DNA of 64,000 bases from an uncultured SAR86 cluster bacterium (GTDB lineage: Bacteria; Pseudomonadota; Gammaproteobacteria; Magnimaribacterales; Magnimaribacteraceae), in assembly GCA_902537425.1 (NCBI GenBank), contig CACBBD010000001.1:62001-126000 (forward strand), read 5' to 3'. The position numbers and the translations under genes are program-made. Shown here one piece after another: positions 1-8,783 of this stretch (position 1 is its first letter; every line of letters starts with the position of its first letter). Below the pieces are notes generated by a model that was given only the letters and a program-made list of their open reading frames with translations, had not been told where the DNA came from and did no database searches.

Positions 1-2
1 CT

Positions 3-983
3 TTTGAACTTGACCCTTTAACCTTAGAGTCAAAAGGTGCCTGGAACTATAAAGGAAAACTAGACTCAGCAATGACTGCACATCCAAAGATAGACCCAAA
101 AACTGGAGAGATGATAGGTTTTAGCTATGGTTTTGGGGTAAATAAAATGAGCTACTTTGTAGTTAACTCAGAAGGGATAATGACTACATACAAAGAGTTT
201 AAAACGCCTTACTCAAGTATGGTGCATGACTTTGTAGTTACCACCAAACATGTTATTTTCCCGATATTTCCTTTAATTATTGATTTTAATCTAGCAGCAA
301 GCGGTAAATCACCTATTGCTTGGGATGTTAATCGCCCGAGTCAAATAGGTATAATGCCAAGAGATGGTTCAACTGAAGATATAAAGTGGATAGAAAGCGA
401 TCCATGTTTTGTCTTCCATCCAATGAATGCCTTCGAAGATGGAGATAAAATAATTGCTGATATGATGCAATTTGAAGAGGCACCTATGTTTCCTCATTTA
501 GATGGATCAAGACCTGATCTTAAAAAAGGTGAAGCCAGATTGAATAGATGGGAAATTGATCTAAGTTCAAACTCGGGTTCAATAAAAAAGCAGTATCTCG
601 ACGAAAGCATTGGCGAATTTCCAAGGCTAGACGAAAGAAAAACAATGTCTAAGTACAGATATGGATATTATGCTTCAAATAATGGAGATTCTCCTAAAGG
701 GGTAAGCTTCAATACAGTAACTAGTTATGACTATGATACAGGCCATAAAGATAGTTTTACTCTTTCTGAGTTTGATGCTGTAGGTGAACCAATATTTGTT
801 CCAAAAAATCAGGAATCTAAAGAGGGAGAAGGTTATTTAATCGCACTTTCTTACCTGGGCAAAGAGAATCGTTCAGATTTGATGATCTTTGATGCACAAA
901 ATGTTTCCAGTGGGCCGCTTGCAAAGGCTATGCTACCCCATAGAATTCCTTATGGTTTCCATGGAAACTGGAGACAAGGTTAA
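3..983 (+). CDS. Carotenoid oxygenase family protein (5' truncated)
   Basis: Non-heme iron dioxygenase of the RPE65/carotenoid cleavage family, which splits carotenoids or stilbene-type substrates. The frame is open to the left edge, so the gene begins outside the window and about a third or more of the usual ~480 residues is missing. All four iron-ligand histidine contexts expected in this part are visible: TAHPK near the left edge, VHDF, FHPMNAFEDG, and GFHGNW at the C-terminus. It converges with the LON-domain gene and overlaps it by 4 bases. The family is clear; the substrate (retinal-forming or another apocarotenoid) cannot be read from the sequence. The internal ATG at 72 is not the start, because conserved sequence continues upstream of it. 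Confidence 0.9.
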   Translation, partial: FELDPLTLESKGAWNYKGKLDSAMTAHPKIDPKTGEMIGFSYGFGVNKMSYFVVNSEGIMTTYKEFKTPYSSMVHDFVVTTKHVIFPIFPLIIDFNLAASGKSPIAWDVNRPSQIGIMPRDGSTEDIKWIESDPCFVFHPMNAFEDGDKIIADMMQFEEAPMFPHLDGSRPDLKKGEARLNRWEIDLSSNSGSIKKQYLDESIGEFPRLDERKTMSKYRYGYYASNNGDSPKGVSFNTVTSYDYDTGHKDSFTLSEFDAVGEPIFVPKNQESKEGEGYLIALSYLGKENRSDLMIFDAQNVSSGPLAKAMLPHRIPYGFHGNWRQG

Positions 984-1576
984 CCGCCTAATCTTTTAAT
1001 CAAAACCTTTAAATAATCTAGCTTATCTCGGTTGTTTTCGAATTCTAGAATTGTTTGTTTCTCTTGAGGTCTCAGAGGAAGCACACTCGCCAGGATATAA
1101 CAAACACTTATGGAACTATGGAGATCAAGATCCAAGTTAAGCTTTTTAATTTCGGGATGATTTGTAATTTCTTTGACCATATTCCATAAATCTAGGTATT
1201 TCGGCTCATTTGATAGATTGTCATCTTCTTCGTTAATCCTTTCTATTTTTCCAAGCAATAATTCATCTTCCTTTTTCCATACATCTTTAATCCTGATCTT
1301 ATATTTACCCTGAACCGTTATGCCTAGTAAGCCATTATCAAGTTTATTAAAATCAACTATCTCGACATAAGTAGCAATTTTATGATGAGGAAGATGATCA
1401 TTATTTTCTTCGTTAAAATCATCTTTAAATAGGACAATACAAAAACCCTCAGAATTAGCTAGACATTCACTCACCATATCAATATATCTAGGCTCAAATA
1501 TCTGTAAAGGCAAATAGGCACCCGGCAAAACATTCACAGATAAAGGAAATAAAGCTGAAGAGGTTTCTTTTTCCAT
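980..1576 (-). CDS. LON substrate-binding domain protein
   Basis: A 198-residue stand-alone protein matching the N-terminal substrate-recognition domain of Lon protease, with the hallmark LFPLSVNVLPGAYLPLQIFEPRY near the start. There is no AAA+ ATPase or Ser-Lys protease domain, so it is not Lon. Such free domains are common in proteobacteria and their cellular role is poorly defined. Its ATG overlaps the mpl stop codon by one base (TAATG), implying an operon with mpl and translational coupling. Family assignment is firm, function unknown. Confidence 0.85.
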   Translation of the reverse strand: MEKETSSALFPLSVNVLPGAYLPLQIFEPRYIDMVSECLANSEGFCIVLFKDDFNEENNDHLPHHKIATYVEIVDFNKLDNGLLGITVQGKYKIRIKDVWKKEDELLLGKIERINEEDDNLSNEPKYLDLWNMVKEITNHPEIKKLNLDLDLHSSISVCYILASVLPLRPQEKQTILEFENNRDKLDYLKVLIKRLGG

Positions 1577-2925
1577 TAATTATATTTTTCTAAAAGTTTT
1601 TTGGAGAGGTTATCAAAATTGCCATTAGACATAATAAGCAAAATATCACCTGCAACAAATAATGAATCGATACCATCTACAAAATTGTCAACATTACAAA
1701 TATCAGAAAACTTTGATGGATTCTTATTAATAATTCCTTTGACTTGTTCAGAATCATCTCCTTTCCAAAAGATAAGGTCAGCAGCGGAAACTGAATGCAG
1801 TAATTGCTCATCATGAAAACCTGATTTCATAGTATTTGACCTCAGTTCAATTGCAGCTAGTAAGCGTTTTTTTGGAAATTTCTTCCTCAGGCCATCTAGG
1901 GTTGTTTTGATAGCTGTTGGGTGGTGAGCAAAGTCCTCTATAATCATGAGGTCTTCCGTATCCAAAATAATATCTTGTCTCTTTGAAACACCTTGAAACT
2001 TTTCTAGTGAAGACAAAGAATCTTTCAACGAAATCCCATATTGTTTTGCTGCTAAAGCTGCTGAGATCGCATTTCTTGCGTTGTGCTCACCAAACATCTC
2101 CCAATCTATTCGACCTTGTTCTTGATCAATTTTATAGGTAGTTTGCTTTGAATCATCATTGAATATTACTGAATTTTTGTTATTACTATTTACGTCATAA
2201 CTTATTAATTTGCTCCAAGTACCCATGTCGAGAACTTTTGAGATATTTGAATCATCATTTGGAAAAATAATCTGTGCTTCCTTTTTTAAAGTCCTTAGTA
2301 AGTGATGAAATTCTCGAAAAATATAAGATATATCAGGAAATATATCTGCATGATCAAATTCTAAGTTGTTTAAGATCAAAGTATCTGGTTTGTAGTGAAT
2401 GAATTTTGATCTTTTGTCAAAGAATGCTGTGTCATATTCATCCGCCTCAATGACGAATATATCTTCACTCCCAAGTCTCGCAGACTTTTCAAAGTCTTTC
2501 GGTTTTCCTGCTATCAGATAGCCGACATCAATATTATTATCTTCAAATATCCAAGCGATCATAGCTGTAGTGGTAGTTTTGCCATGAGTTCCTGATACTG
2601 CGATAACTTTCTTATCTTTTATAACATAATCATAAAGCCATTCGGGACCCGAAATAAGATTAGATTTTTTAGAGAGTAAATATTCCAATGCTGGATTGCC
2701 CCGGGAGATTGAATTCCCAATTACAAAGTAATCAGCGACAGGGAGATCAGAGGAGTCATAGCCTTCGATTATTTCTATGCCCATGTCCTTCAGATGATCC
2801 GACATTGGAGGATATATATTTTCATCACATCCGGAAATCTCTATACCCTTCTCTTTCCCCATCAAGGCAAGACCGCCCATAAAAGTTCCACAAATACCAA
2901 GTATATGAACTCTTTCTTTAGACAT
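1576..2925 (-). CDS. mpl: UDP-N-acetylmuramate:L-alanyl-gamma-D-glutamyl-meso-diaminopimelate ligase
   Basis: Murein-peptide recycling ligase that joins the tripeptide recovered from old peptidoglycan to UDP-MurNAc in the cytoplasm. The N-terminus HILGICGTFMGGLA is the Mpl form of the Mur-ligase Rossmann motif, and the ATP loop GTHGKTTTT lies at residues 112-120. The frame stays open upstream to 3018, but that extension would overlap the divergent phosphofructokinase gene and has no family similarity. I therefore take the ATG at 2925, giving 449 residues, the normal Mpl length. It precedes and is coupled to the LON-domain gene. Mpl is characteristic of gammaproteobacteria and their relatives. 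Confidence 0.93.
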   Translation of the reverse strand: MSKERVHILGICGTFMGGLALMGKEKGIEISGCDENIYPPMSDHLKDMGIEIIEGYDSSDLPVADYFVIGNSISRGNPALEYLLSKKSNLISGPEWLYDYVIKDKKVIAVSGTHGKTTTTAMIAWIFEDNNIDVGYLIAGKPKDFEKSARLGSEDIFVIEADEYDTAFFDKRSKFIHYKPDTLILNNLEFDHADIFPDISYIFREFHHLLRTLKKEAQIIFPNDDSNISKVLDMGTWSKLISYDVNSNNKNSVIFNDDSKQTTYKIDQEQGRIDWEMFGEHNARNAISAALAAKQYGISLKDSLSSLEKFQGVSKRQDIILDTEDLMIIEDFAHHPTAIKTTLDGLRKKFPKKRLLAAIELRSNTMKSGFHDEQLLHSVSAADLIFWKGDDSEQVKGIINKNPSKFSDICNVDNFVDGIDSLFVAGDILLIMSNGNFDNLSKKLLEKYN

Positions 2926-2988
2926 GACTTCATTATAACTATCAAGAATGATTACAAGATAGATTTGTTTTAAAGTATTATTCTTACA

Positions 2989-4245
2989 ATGAAGTCTCAG
3001 AATGCAATCTATGCTCAATCAGGAGGGGTTACTTCTGTTATTAATGCAACTGCCTCTGCGGTAATAGAGGCTTCTAGAAAATCAAAGAAAATTAATAAGC
3101 TTTATGCTGGTAAGGATGGAATCATTGGGATACTCAATGAAGAGCTAATTGATACCAGTCTGGAAAATTCTTTGGATATCAAAAAATTAATGCACACTCC
3201 AGGAGGTGCTTTTGGTTCCTGTAGACATAAACTCAAAGACATCAATCAAAGCAAAAGAGAATATGAAAGACTCATTGATGTTTTTAAGGCTCATGACATC
3301 GGTTACTTTTTTTACAATGGCGGAGGTGATTCTCAAGATACCTCAAACAAAATCGCCCAATATACAAAAGATGCAGGATTTCCCGTCACCTGTATTGGCA
3401 TACCAAAAACAATAGATAATGACTTGCCCTATACGGATAACTGTCCTGGTTTTGGATCCGTTGCAAAGTATATTGCCACATCAACTAAAGAAGCGGCTTT
3501 AGATGTAAAAAGTATGTCTAAGAGCTCAACCAAAGTATTTATCTTTGAGGTTATGGGCAGGCATGCAGGATGGTTGGCTGCTTCTGCAGGTCTTGCTAAA
3601 TCAAAAAATAACTCTGCTCCTCATATTATCCTACTTCCTGAAATAGACTTTAATGAAAAATTATTTCTAAAAAAAGTAAAAGAAGTTGTAAAAAAAGAGA
3701 ATTATTGCGTCATTGTCGTTTCTGAAGGAGCTAAATACAAGAATGGAAAATTTCTTGCGGATGCAGGGACAGTGGACTCATTTGGTCATAAACAACTTGG
3801 CGGGGTTGCACCTCGTATTGCTGAAATGATAAGCAATAAATTAGGCTTTAAATATCATTGGGCAGTCTCAGACTATTTACAACGTTCTGCTAGACATATT
3901 TCATCCCAGGTAGATTTAGATCATGCATATGCAGTGGGAAAAGCAGCTGTTGAATACGCTTCTTCGGGAGAAAACGCGATTATGCCAATAATAGTTAGAA
4001 AAAAAACTAAGTCATATTCCTGGGAAGTTGGAAAAGTTGCATTGAGCAAAGTGGCAAATATAGAGAAGAAGATGCCTAGAAATTTCATCTCAAAAGATGG
4101 TTTTGGAATTACTCAGTCCTGTAAAAATTATCTAAGCCCATTAATTCAAGGTGAAGCTTGGGCGCCATTTGAAGATGGTGTGATTCAAACTGCCTCTTTG
4201 AAAAATAAACTTATAAGAAAAAAGCTTAGAAATTTCAAAATTTAA
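2989..4245 (+). CDS. pfp: 6-phosphofructokinase, pyrophosphate-dependent type
   Basis: Interconverts fructose 6-phosphate and fructose 1,6-bisphosphate in glycolysis. Its 418 residues carry the nucleotide/PPi loop GGGDSQDT (about 111-118), the active-site PKTIDND (139-145) and the sugar-phosphate site MGRHAGWLA. Lys in PKTIDND instead of Gly (PGTIDND in ATP enzymes), and Asp directly before the Ser of the first loop, are the classic marks of pyrophosphate use; PPi dependence is therefore an inference from known residues. The loop is slightly unusual, GGGDS rather than GGDDS. It is divergent from mpl, with 63 bases between starts holding both promoters, and its last 4 bases overlap the convergent saccharopine-dehydrogenase-like gene. 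Confidence 0.88.
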   Translation: MKSQNAIYAQSGGVTSVINATASAVIEASRKSKKINKLYAGKDGIIGILNEELIDTSLENSLDIKKLMHTPGGAFGSCRHKLKDINQSKREYERLIDVFKAHDIGYFFYNGGGDSQDTSNKIAQYTKDAGFPVTCIGIPKTIDNDLPYTDNCPGFGSVAKYIATSTKEAALDVKSMSKSSTKVFIFEVMGRHAGWLAASAGLAKSKNNSAPHIILLPEIDFNEKLFLKKVKEVVKKENYCVIVVSEGAKYKNGKFLADAGTVDSFGHKQLGGVAPRIAEMISNKLGFKYHWAVSDYLQRSARHISSQVDLDHAYAVGKAAVEYASSGENAIMPIIVRKKTKSYSWEVGKVALSKVANIEKKMPRNFISKDGFGITQSCKNYLSPLIQGEAWAPFEDGVIQTASLKNKLIRKKLRNFKI

Positions 4246-5420
4246 GTTACAACTTTAAATTCAATTTCTGCATTTTTTAATCTATCTACCAATACCTCTC
4301 CTAGTCCGACAGCAGAGGTTAGAACTCCTCCATACTCCGGACCACCGGGCAAGTTGTCAGAACGTGCAAGAGCCATTGCGGATTCACAAACTAATTTAGC
4401 CGTAGACTTATAACCCGGATCTCCAGACCCATACATCGAACAAATCTTCTTTTCATTATCTTCAGAACGAGCTACAAAAGTAGCCCTAAACCAACCATTA
4501 TCTTGTGTTTCTTGACTAGGTCCTTCTCCTGGTTTGGGTAGAAAAGGTCTTACTAAATGTTTTATTGGAGAGCTTAAAACTATAAAACCGATTATGAGTC
4601 CTATCGAAGCTAATCTTGCATTTCTTTTTGAAGAAAATAAACCATGTTCTCCAAAAGTAAAATTGTTTCCATAGGGTCTTTGATTCTGCTCCATTAGAGC
4701 GGCTGATCGTCTTACAACTCTTGTATTGGCTACAGCCATTACGCCTACACCGGCCCATCCATCAAGGCCATCAACTTTCTCTACCTTAAATCCGTCTTTA
4801 GAATTTTCCCTCTGCTCATCTGATACTGTATCTTTAGGATTCAAAACAAAAGGGTCTCTCATTTCTTTTCCAACGCCATCCATAGTAAATATTGTCTCGG
4901 TTGTTCCGCCCGATGCCCCGCCTTGAGCTTCATGATAGACGTCTACTCTTGATACAGGTTTGTCAAATTGAGAAATAGTAAAAAAAGCTCCGATATCAGA
5001 AGGTATAGAATCATAACCGCAAGATGGAATAATTCTTATTCCTTTAGAAGCAGCTTCTTCATGATGTTTATCAATTAAACCTTTTACCCAATGATTCTCT
5101 CCAGTTATATCAGTATAGTGAGAGCCTTCTTCAACACATGCTTGAACTAGCAAAGAGCCATATCTTGCAAATGGCCCAGCAGTAGATAACACAACTTTAG
5201 TTTGACTTGTTATTAGTTTTAAAGCATCTATGTCTGCTCCATCAGCGACAACTACGTCACAATTGAGATTAAAATCTGATTTAATTTGCTGAAGTTTCTC
5301 TTTATTTCTTCCTCCAATTGCCCAAAGCAAATCAGGATAATTATCTCGGATGTATTTACAACAAATCTGACCAGTAAAACCGGTAGCTCCGTAAAGAATT
5401 ATTTCGTACTTTTTATCCAT
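4242..5420 (-). CDS. Saccharopine dehydrogenase-like NAD(P)-binding protein (trans-acting enoyl reductase type)
   Basis: A 392-residue protein with an N-terminal Rossmann fold (YGATGFTG at 10-17) of the saccharopine dehydrogenase family, and a hydrophobic stretch around residue 270 that could contact the membrane. Homologues of this layout include mycobacterial trans-acting enoyl reductases for lipid synthesis and the eukaryotic SCCPDH lipid-droplet protein, so a lipid substrate is more likely than lysine metabolism. It overlaps the upstream hotdog thioesterase by 8 bases, indicating one operon and a shared acyl substrate. The precise reaction is not known. Confidence 0.75.
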   Translation of the reverse strand: MDKKYEIILYGATGFTGQICCKYIRDNYPDLLWAIGGRNKEKLQQIKSDFNLNCDVVVADGADIDALKLITSQTKVVLSTAGPFARYGSLLVQACVEEGSHYTDITGENHWVKGLIDKHHEEAASKGIRIIPSCGYDSIPSDIGAFFTISQFDKPVSRVDVYHEAQGGASGGTTETIFTMDGVGKEMRDPFVLNPKDTVSDEQRENSKDGFKVEKVDGLDGWAGVGVMAVANTRVVRRSAALMEQNQRPYGNNFTFGEHGLFSSKRNARLASIGLIIGFIVLSSPIKHLVRPFLPKPGEGPSQETQDNGWFRATFVARSEDNEKKICSMYGSGDPGYKSTAKLVCESAMALARSDNLPGGPEYGGVLTSAVGLGEVLVDRLKNAEIEFKVVT

Positions 5421-5826
5421 TATTTTTAATTATTCTTCCGACTCCTCCAAAAGTGATTATAGTCTCTCCATCCACAGTTATGTCACCTTCTGAAAAACCT
5501 AATGATTTACCAATTTTTTTTGGTTTACAGCGGATTAAGAGTTTGCTGCCTATAGGTGCAGGGGCTAAAAACTCCGAATGAAAGCTAACCGTCGTCACTA
5601 AACTATTTCTGTCTTTCATCATAGAAGATGTCAGACAAAAATCAGCTAATGCCATTAGTGCTCCACCATGTGCTGAGTTGTAAAAATTACTATGCTCCTC
5701 TTTAGCGAAGAAGATCATAAATAATTGATCATCCTCTTTTTTATAAAACCCCGGACCTAAATTTTCTATATGAGGTTGGGGAATTTTTAACTCCTTGAAG
5801 CCGTCTGGTATTTCTTGATCTGTCAT
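5413..5826 (-). CDS. PaaI-family hotdog thioesterase
   Basis: A 137-residue single hotdog domain with the HGGALMALADFC helix (about 65-76) typical of PaaI/YbgC-like acyl-CoA thioesterases, which hydrolyse acyl- or aryl-CoA in the cytoplasm. It is the first gene of a two-gene operon with the saccharopine-dehydrogenase-like reductase, overlapping by 8 bases. It is divergent from the CoA-transferase gene across a short AT-rich promoter region. The substrate chain is unknown. Confidence 0.8.
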   Translation of the reverse strand: MTDQEIPDGFKELKIPQPHIENLGPGFYKKEDDQLFMIFFAKEEHSNFYNSAHGGALMALADFCLTSSMMKDRNSLVTTVSFHSEFLAPAPIGSKLLIRCKPKKIGKSLGFSEGDITVDGETIITFGGVGRIIKNNG

Positions 5827-5892
5827 AGCTTGATTATAATCCTAGTATGCATGAAATAAATGGGGAAGTTTAATTTAAAGGAAACAAGTTTT

Positions 5893-7077
5893 ATGAGTGG
5901 AATTCTAGAGGGCGTAAAAGTTTTAGATTTTGGAAGATATATTGCAGGACCATTCTGTGGTGCTCTGCTTGCAGACTATGGTGCAGAAGTTATCAGAATA
6001 GAAAGAGTTAGCGGAAGTGAAGATAGATATGTAACACCTGTAACAAAAGATGGACAGGGTGCAATGTTCCTTCAGCTTAATCGGAATAAAATGGGTTTAA
6101 CATTAAATCCAACTAAGGATAAAGGTAGGGAAATAGTAAGAAGACTTGTAGAAAATTCTGATATTGTCATTGCAAACTTACCAGAACAGACACTCAAATC
6201 AATGGGTCTTGACTATGATGATCTTAAATTAATAAATCCAGGAATAATACTGACTTCAAACACAGCTTTTGGAACAACCGGTCCTTATGCAGAAAGAGTT
6301 GGATTTGACGGCGTTGCTCAAGCTATGTCAGGAGCTATGGATATGACCGGGCAGCCGGATCAACCAACCAAAGCATATGCACCTTATGTAGATTTTTGTA
6401 GTGCCTCGCTTGCAGCCTTTGGAACTCTATTAGCTTATTTGGAAAAACAAAAAACTGGTAGAGGTCAGAGAGTTCAAACATCTTTATTACAAACAGCGCT
6501 TACAACAACTAATAGTCTTTTAATCGAACAAGAAATACTAAATGTTAATAGGGTTGCATCTATGAATAGAGCCCAGACATCAGGTCCATCAGATACATTC
6601 AAAACAAAAGATGGATGGATCCTTGTTCAGACCGTAGGAGGTCCACTTTTCGAAAGATGGGTCAACCTGATGGGTGAAGATGATTGGTTAACTGATGAGA
6701 GGTTTAAAGATGACTTAAGTAGAGGCGAAAACGGAGAAATAATAAGTGCAAGGATGTCAGATTGGTGTGCAGAAAGAACATCTCAAGAAGCCATAGAAGC
6801 TCTAGAGAGTTCAAGAATTCCAGTAGGAGAAGTACTAAAAGCAAAACAGACACTTAATGAAGAACATATTCTCAAAAAGGGGTCTTATATTAAAATGAGT
6901 TACCCAACCATGGACAAAGAATACTCGGTAGTTGGTCCTGCAATAGAATTATCAGAAAATCCAGGACAAATTAAGACTAGATCGCCTGAATTAGGTGAAC
7001 ATAATGTAGAAATTCTGTCTAGCCTTGGCTACACTCAAGAAGATATAGAGCAATTTAAAACGGATAGAATTATCTAG
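5893..7077 (+). CDS. CaiB/BaiF family (class III) CoA-transferase
   Basis: Transfers CoA between acyl-CoA and a free carboxylic acid through an aspartyl anhydride. It has the family start GVKVLDFGRYIAGPFCG, and the candidate catalytic Asp is Asp167 in YAPYVDF, close to Asp169 of formyl-CoA transferase. I use the ATG at 5893 because AAAGGA at 5877-5882 sits 10 bases before it and because family similarity begins there; an ATG at 5860 would add 11 unsupported residues. An acyl-CoA dehydrogenase follows after 9 bases, so the pair probably activates and then desaturates one acid. The acid cannot be named. Confidence 0.88.
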   Translation: MSGILEGVKVLDFGRYIAGPFCGALLADYGAEVIRIERVSGSEDRYVTPVTKDGQGAMFLQLNRNKMGLTLNPTKDKGREIVRRLVENSDIVIANLPEQTLKSMGLDYDDLKLINPGIILTSNTAFGTTGPYAERVGFDGVAQAMSGAMDMTGQPDQPTKAYAPYVDFCSASLAAFGTLLAYLEKQKTGRGQRVQTSLLQTALTTTNSLLIEQEILNVNRVASMNRAQTSGPSDTFKTKDGWILVQTVGGPLFERWVNLMGEDDWLTDERFKDDLSRGENGEIISARMSDWCAERTSQEAIEALESSRIPVGEVLKAKQTLNEEHILKKGSYIKMSYPTMDKEYSVVGPAIELSENPGQIKTRSPELGEHNVEILSSLGYTQEDIEQFKTDRII

Positions 7078-7086
7078 GAGAGCGAT

Positions 7087-8250
7087 ATGGACTTTAAACT
7101 ATCTGACCAGCAAAAAGAACTTCAAGATACTGCAAGATCATTTGCTCAAAATGAAATGGTTGAAGTGGCTAACTCAATGGAACAAACCAGTGAGCCACTT
7201 TCTAAGGAATGGCTAAAAAAATACTCAGAAATGGGTTTTTTAGGCATCAATGTTTCTGAAGATTATGGTGGACTAGGTTTATCTAATTTAGATGCGCTCC
7301 TTGTCATGGAAGAATTCGCTAAAGTTTCTTCAGCAGTCGCATTTCCAATATTTGAAAGCTGTGTTGGTCCTGTTAAGGCAATAGAGCATTTTGCTTCTGA
7401 AGAATTAAAACAGAAGGTCATTCCTGAAGTTTGTGCAGGAAATATAGTAGTTGCTGTCTCAATGTCAGAACCAAATGCAGGTTCAGCCTTGACTGATCTG
7501 ACTACCAAAGCTGAAATTAAGGATAATAAATTTATTCTAAATGGTACTAAAAGATGGTGTTCTGGTGGAGGTCATTCTGAGGGTTATGTTGTTTATTGCA
7601 GAATGTCAGATGATCCGGGTGCAAATGGTATTGGAGCAGTTTATATCGAGAAAGATACTCCTGGAGTAAGTTTTGGTCAGCAAGAAAAACTCATGGGTTG
7701 GAATGGCATACCCTCAGCGGACATTTATTTTGATAACGTAGAAGTACCGGTTGAAAATATAATTGTTGAAGCTAATGGTGGTTTTAAAAAACTAATGGAA
7801 GCCTTCGATCTGGAGAGGTGTGGCAATGCGATAATGTGTTTAGGACAAGCTTCTGGAGCATTAGAGAGTGCAATTGACTATGTTCAAGAGAGAGAACAAT
7901 TCGGTAAGCCTATTGTTGAATTTCAAGCTGTCCAAATGAAATTAGCGGAAATGGCAATGAAAGTTGAAGCATCAAGGCTTCTTATTCACCGAGCAGCTCA
8001 TAATGCCCAAGAAGGTTTTCCAAGTATCTTTGAGTCGAGTGTTGGAAAATGTTTTTCAAATGAAACAGCTAGAGAAGTAGTTGCATCTGCTATGCAGCTA
8101 ATGGGTGGTTACGGATTTAACAAAGAATACTCTATGGAAAGAAAATACAGAGACGTTTGGGGCTGGGGAATAGCTGGTGGAACTATAGATATTCAAAAGA
8201 TAAATATCACTTCGGCAATGGTGGGAAAAAGATTTAACCAAAGAAAGTAG
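7087..8250 (+). CDS. Acyl-CoA dehydrogenase
   Basis: FAD-dependent alpha,beta-dehydrogenase of acyl-CoA, 387 residues, with the FAD/substrate signature SMSEPNAGS and the C-terminal QLMGGYGF region. The usual catalytic Glu near the C-terminus (YEGT in short and medium-chain enzymes) is replaced by Gly in GIAGGT. A Glu in DLERCGNA fits the alternative position used by isovaleryl- and long-chain enzymes, so activity is probably retained with a branched or bulky substrate; that is inference. It lies 9 bases after the CoA-transferase and is almost certainly co-transcribed with it. It ends one base before the convergent DUF2244 gene. Confidence 0.88.
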   Translation: MDFKLSDQQKELQDTARSFAQNEMVEVANSMEQTSEPLSKEWLKKYSEMGFLGINVSEDYGGLGLSNLDALLVMEEFAKVSSAVAFPIFESCVGPVKAIEHFASEELKQKVIPEVCAGNIVVAVSMSEPNAGSALTDLTTKAEIKDNKFILNGTKRWCSGGGHSEGYVVYCRMSDDPGANGIGAVYIEKDTPGVSFGQQEKLMGWNGIPSADIYFDNVEVPVENIIVEANGGFKKLMEAFDLERCGNAIMCLGQASGALESAIDYVQEREQFGKPIVEFQAVQMKLAEMAMKVEASRLLIHRAAHNAQEGFPSIFESSVGKCFSNETAREVVASAMQLMGGYGFNKEYSMERKYRDVWGWGIAGGTIDIQKINITSAMVGKRFNQRK

Positions 8251-8733
8251 TTACTTTAATTCCAGAATTATTCTTTCAAGGTTTTCTACCAATTCTTCTT
8301 TTTCATCTTCAGTAAGAAAGTCACCTATTGGAACGCGCTCTCCTTTTGAAGAAACTACTATATGCGCTGGATACCATGGATGCTCAGGTCGCTCTACCGA
8401 AACAAAAGACCACATCCTAAAATATTCCCAAACTTGGTCTCGTTTTCCTTTTCCTTTTTCAATTTTTAATGTTTCTTTTGTTAGGGTTATCACTTCTTGC
8501 TTATAGGTATTTTTCATAACTAAATAAACGCATACACCAACAAAAAGTATTTCTAATCCTGCAAATGGCAGAATCATGGTGGCACCGGCTAAGGCAAAAC
8601 CAATGCCGATTGATAAACATGTGAATGCTATTATGAGGATAAAAATCAAACTAGATTTCCAATCAGAAGACTGATTGGGACGAAGCAATATCCTGTATAT
8701 TTTATCTTCTAAGTTATTTTCAATTTTGACCAT
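8251..8733 (-). CDS. DUF2244 membrane protein
   Basis: A 160-residue inner-membrane protein with two adjacent hydrophobic segments (about residues 28-75) followed by a soluble beta-rich domain. The turn ILPFAGLEILFVGVCVYL between the helices and the C-terminal GERVPIGDFLTEDEK match DUF2244. In many proteobacteria this family sits near cytochrome oxidase genes; no such gene is adjacent here. Function unknown. It converges on the acyl-CoA dehydrogenase gene and diverges from the aminotransferase gene. Confidence 0.75.
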   Translation of the reverse strand: MVKIENNLEDKIYRILLRPNQSSDWKSSLIFILIIAFTCLSIGIGFALAGATMILPFAGLEILFVGVCVYLVMKNTYKQEVITLTKETLKIEKGKGKRDQVWEYFRMWSFVSVERPEHPWYPAHIVVSSKGERVPIGDFLTEDEKEELVENLERIILELK

Positions 8734-8783
8734 ATAAAAAGGGTATCTATAATACTACTCTCTCGCCCAATAAACTTCAGTGA

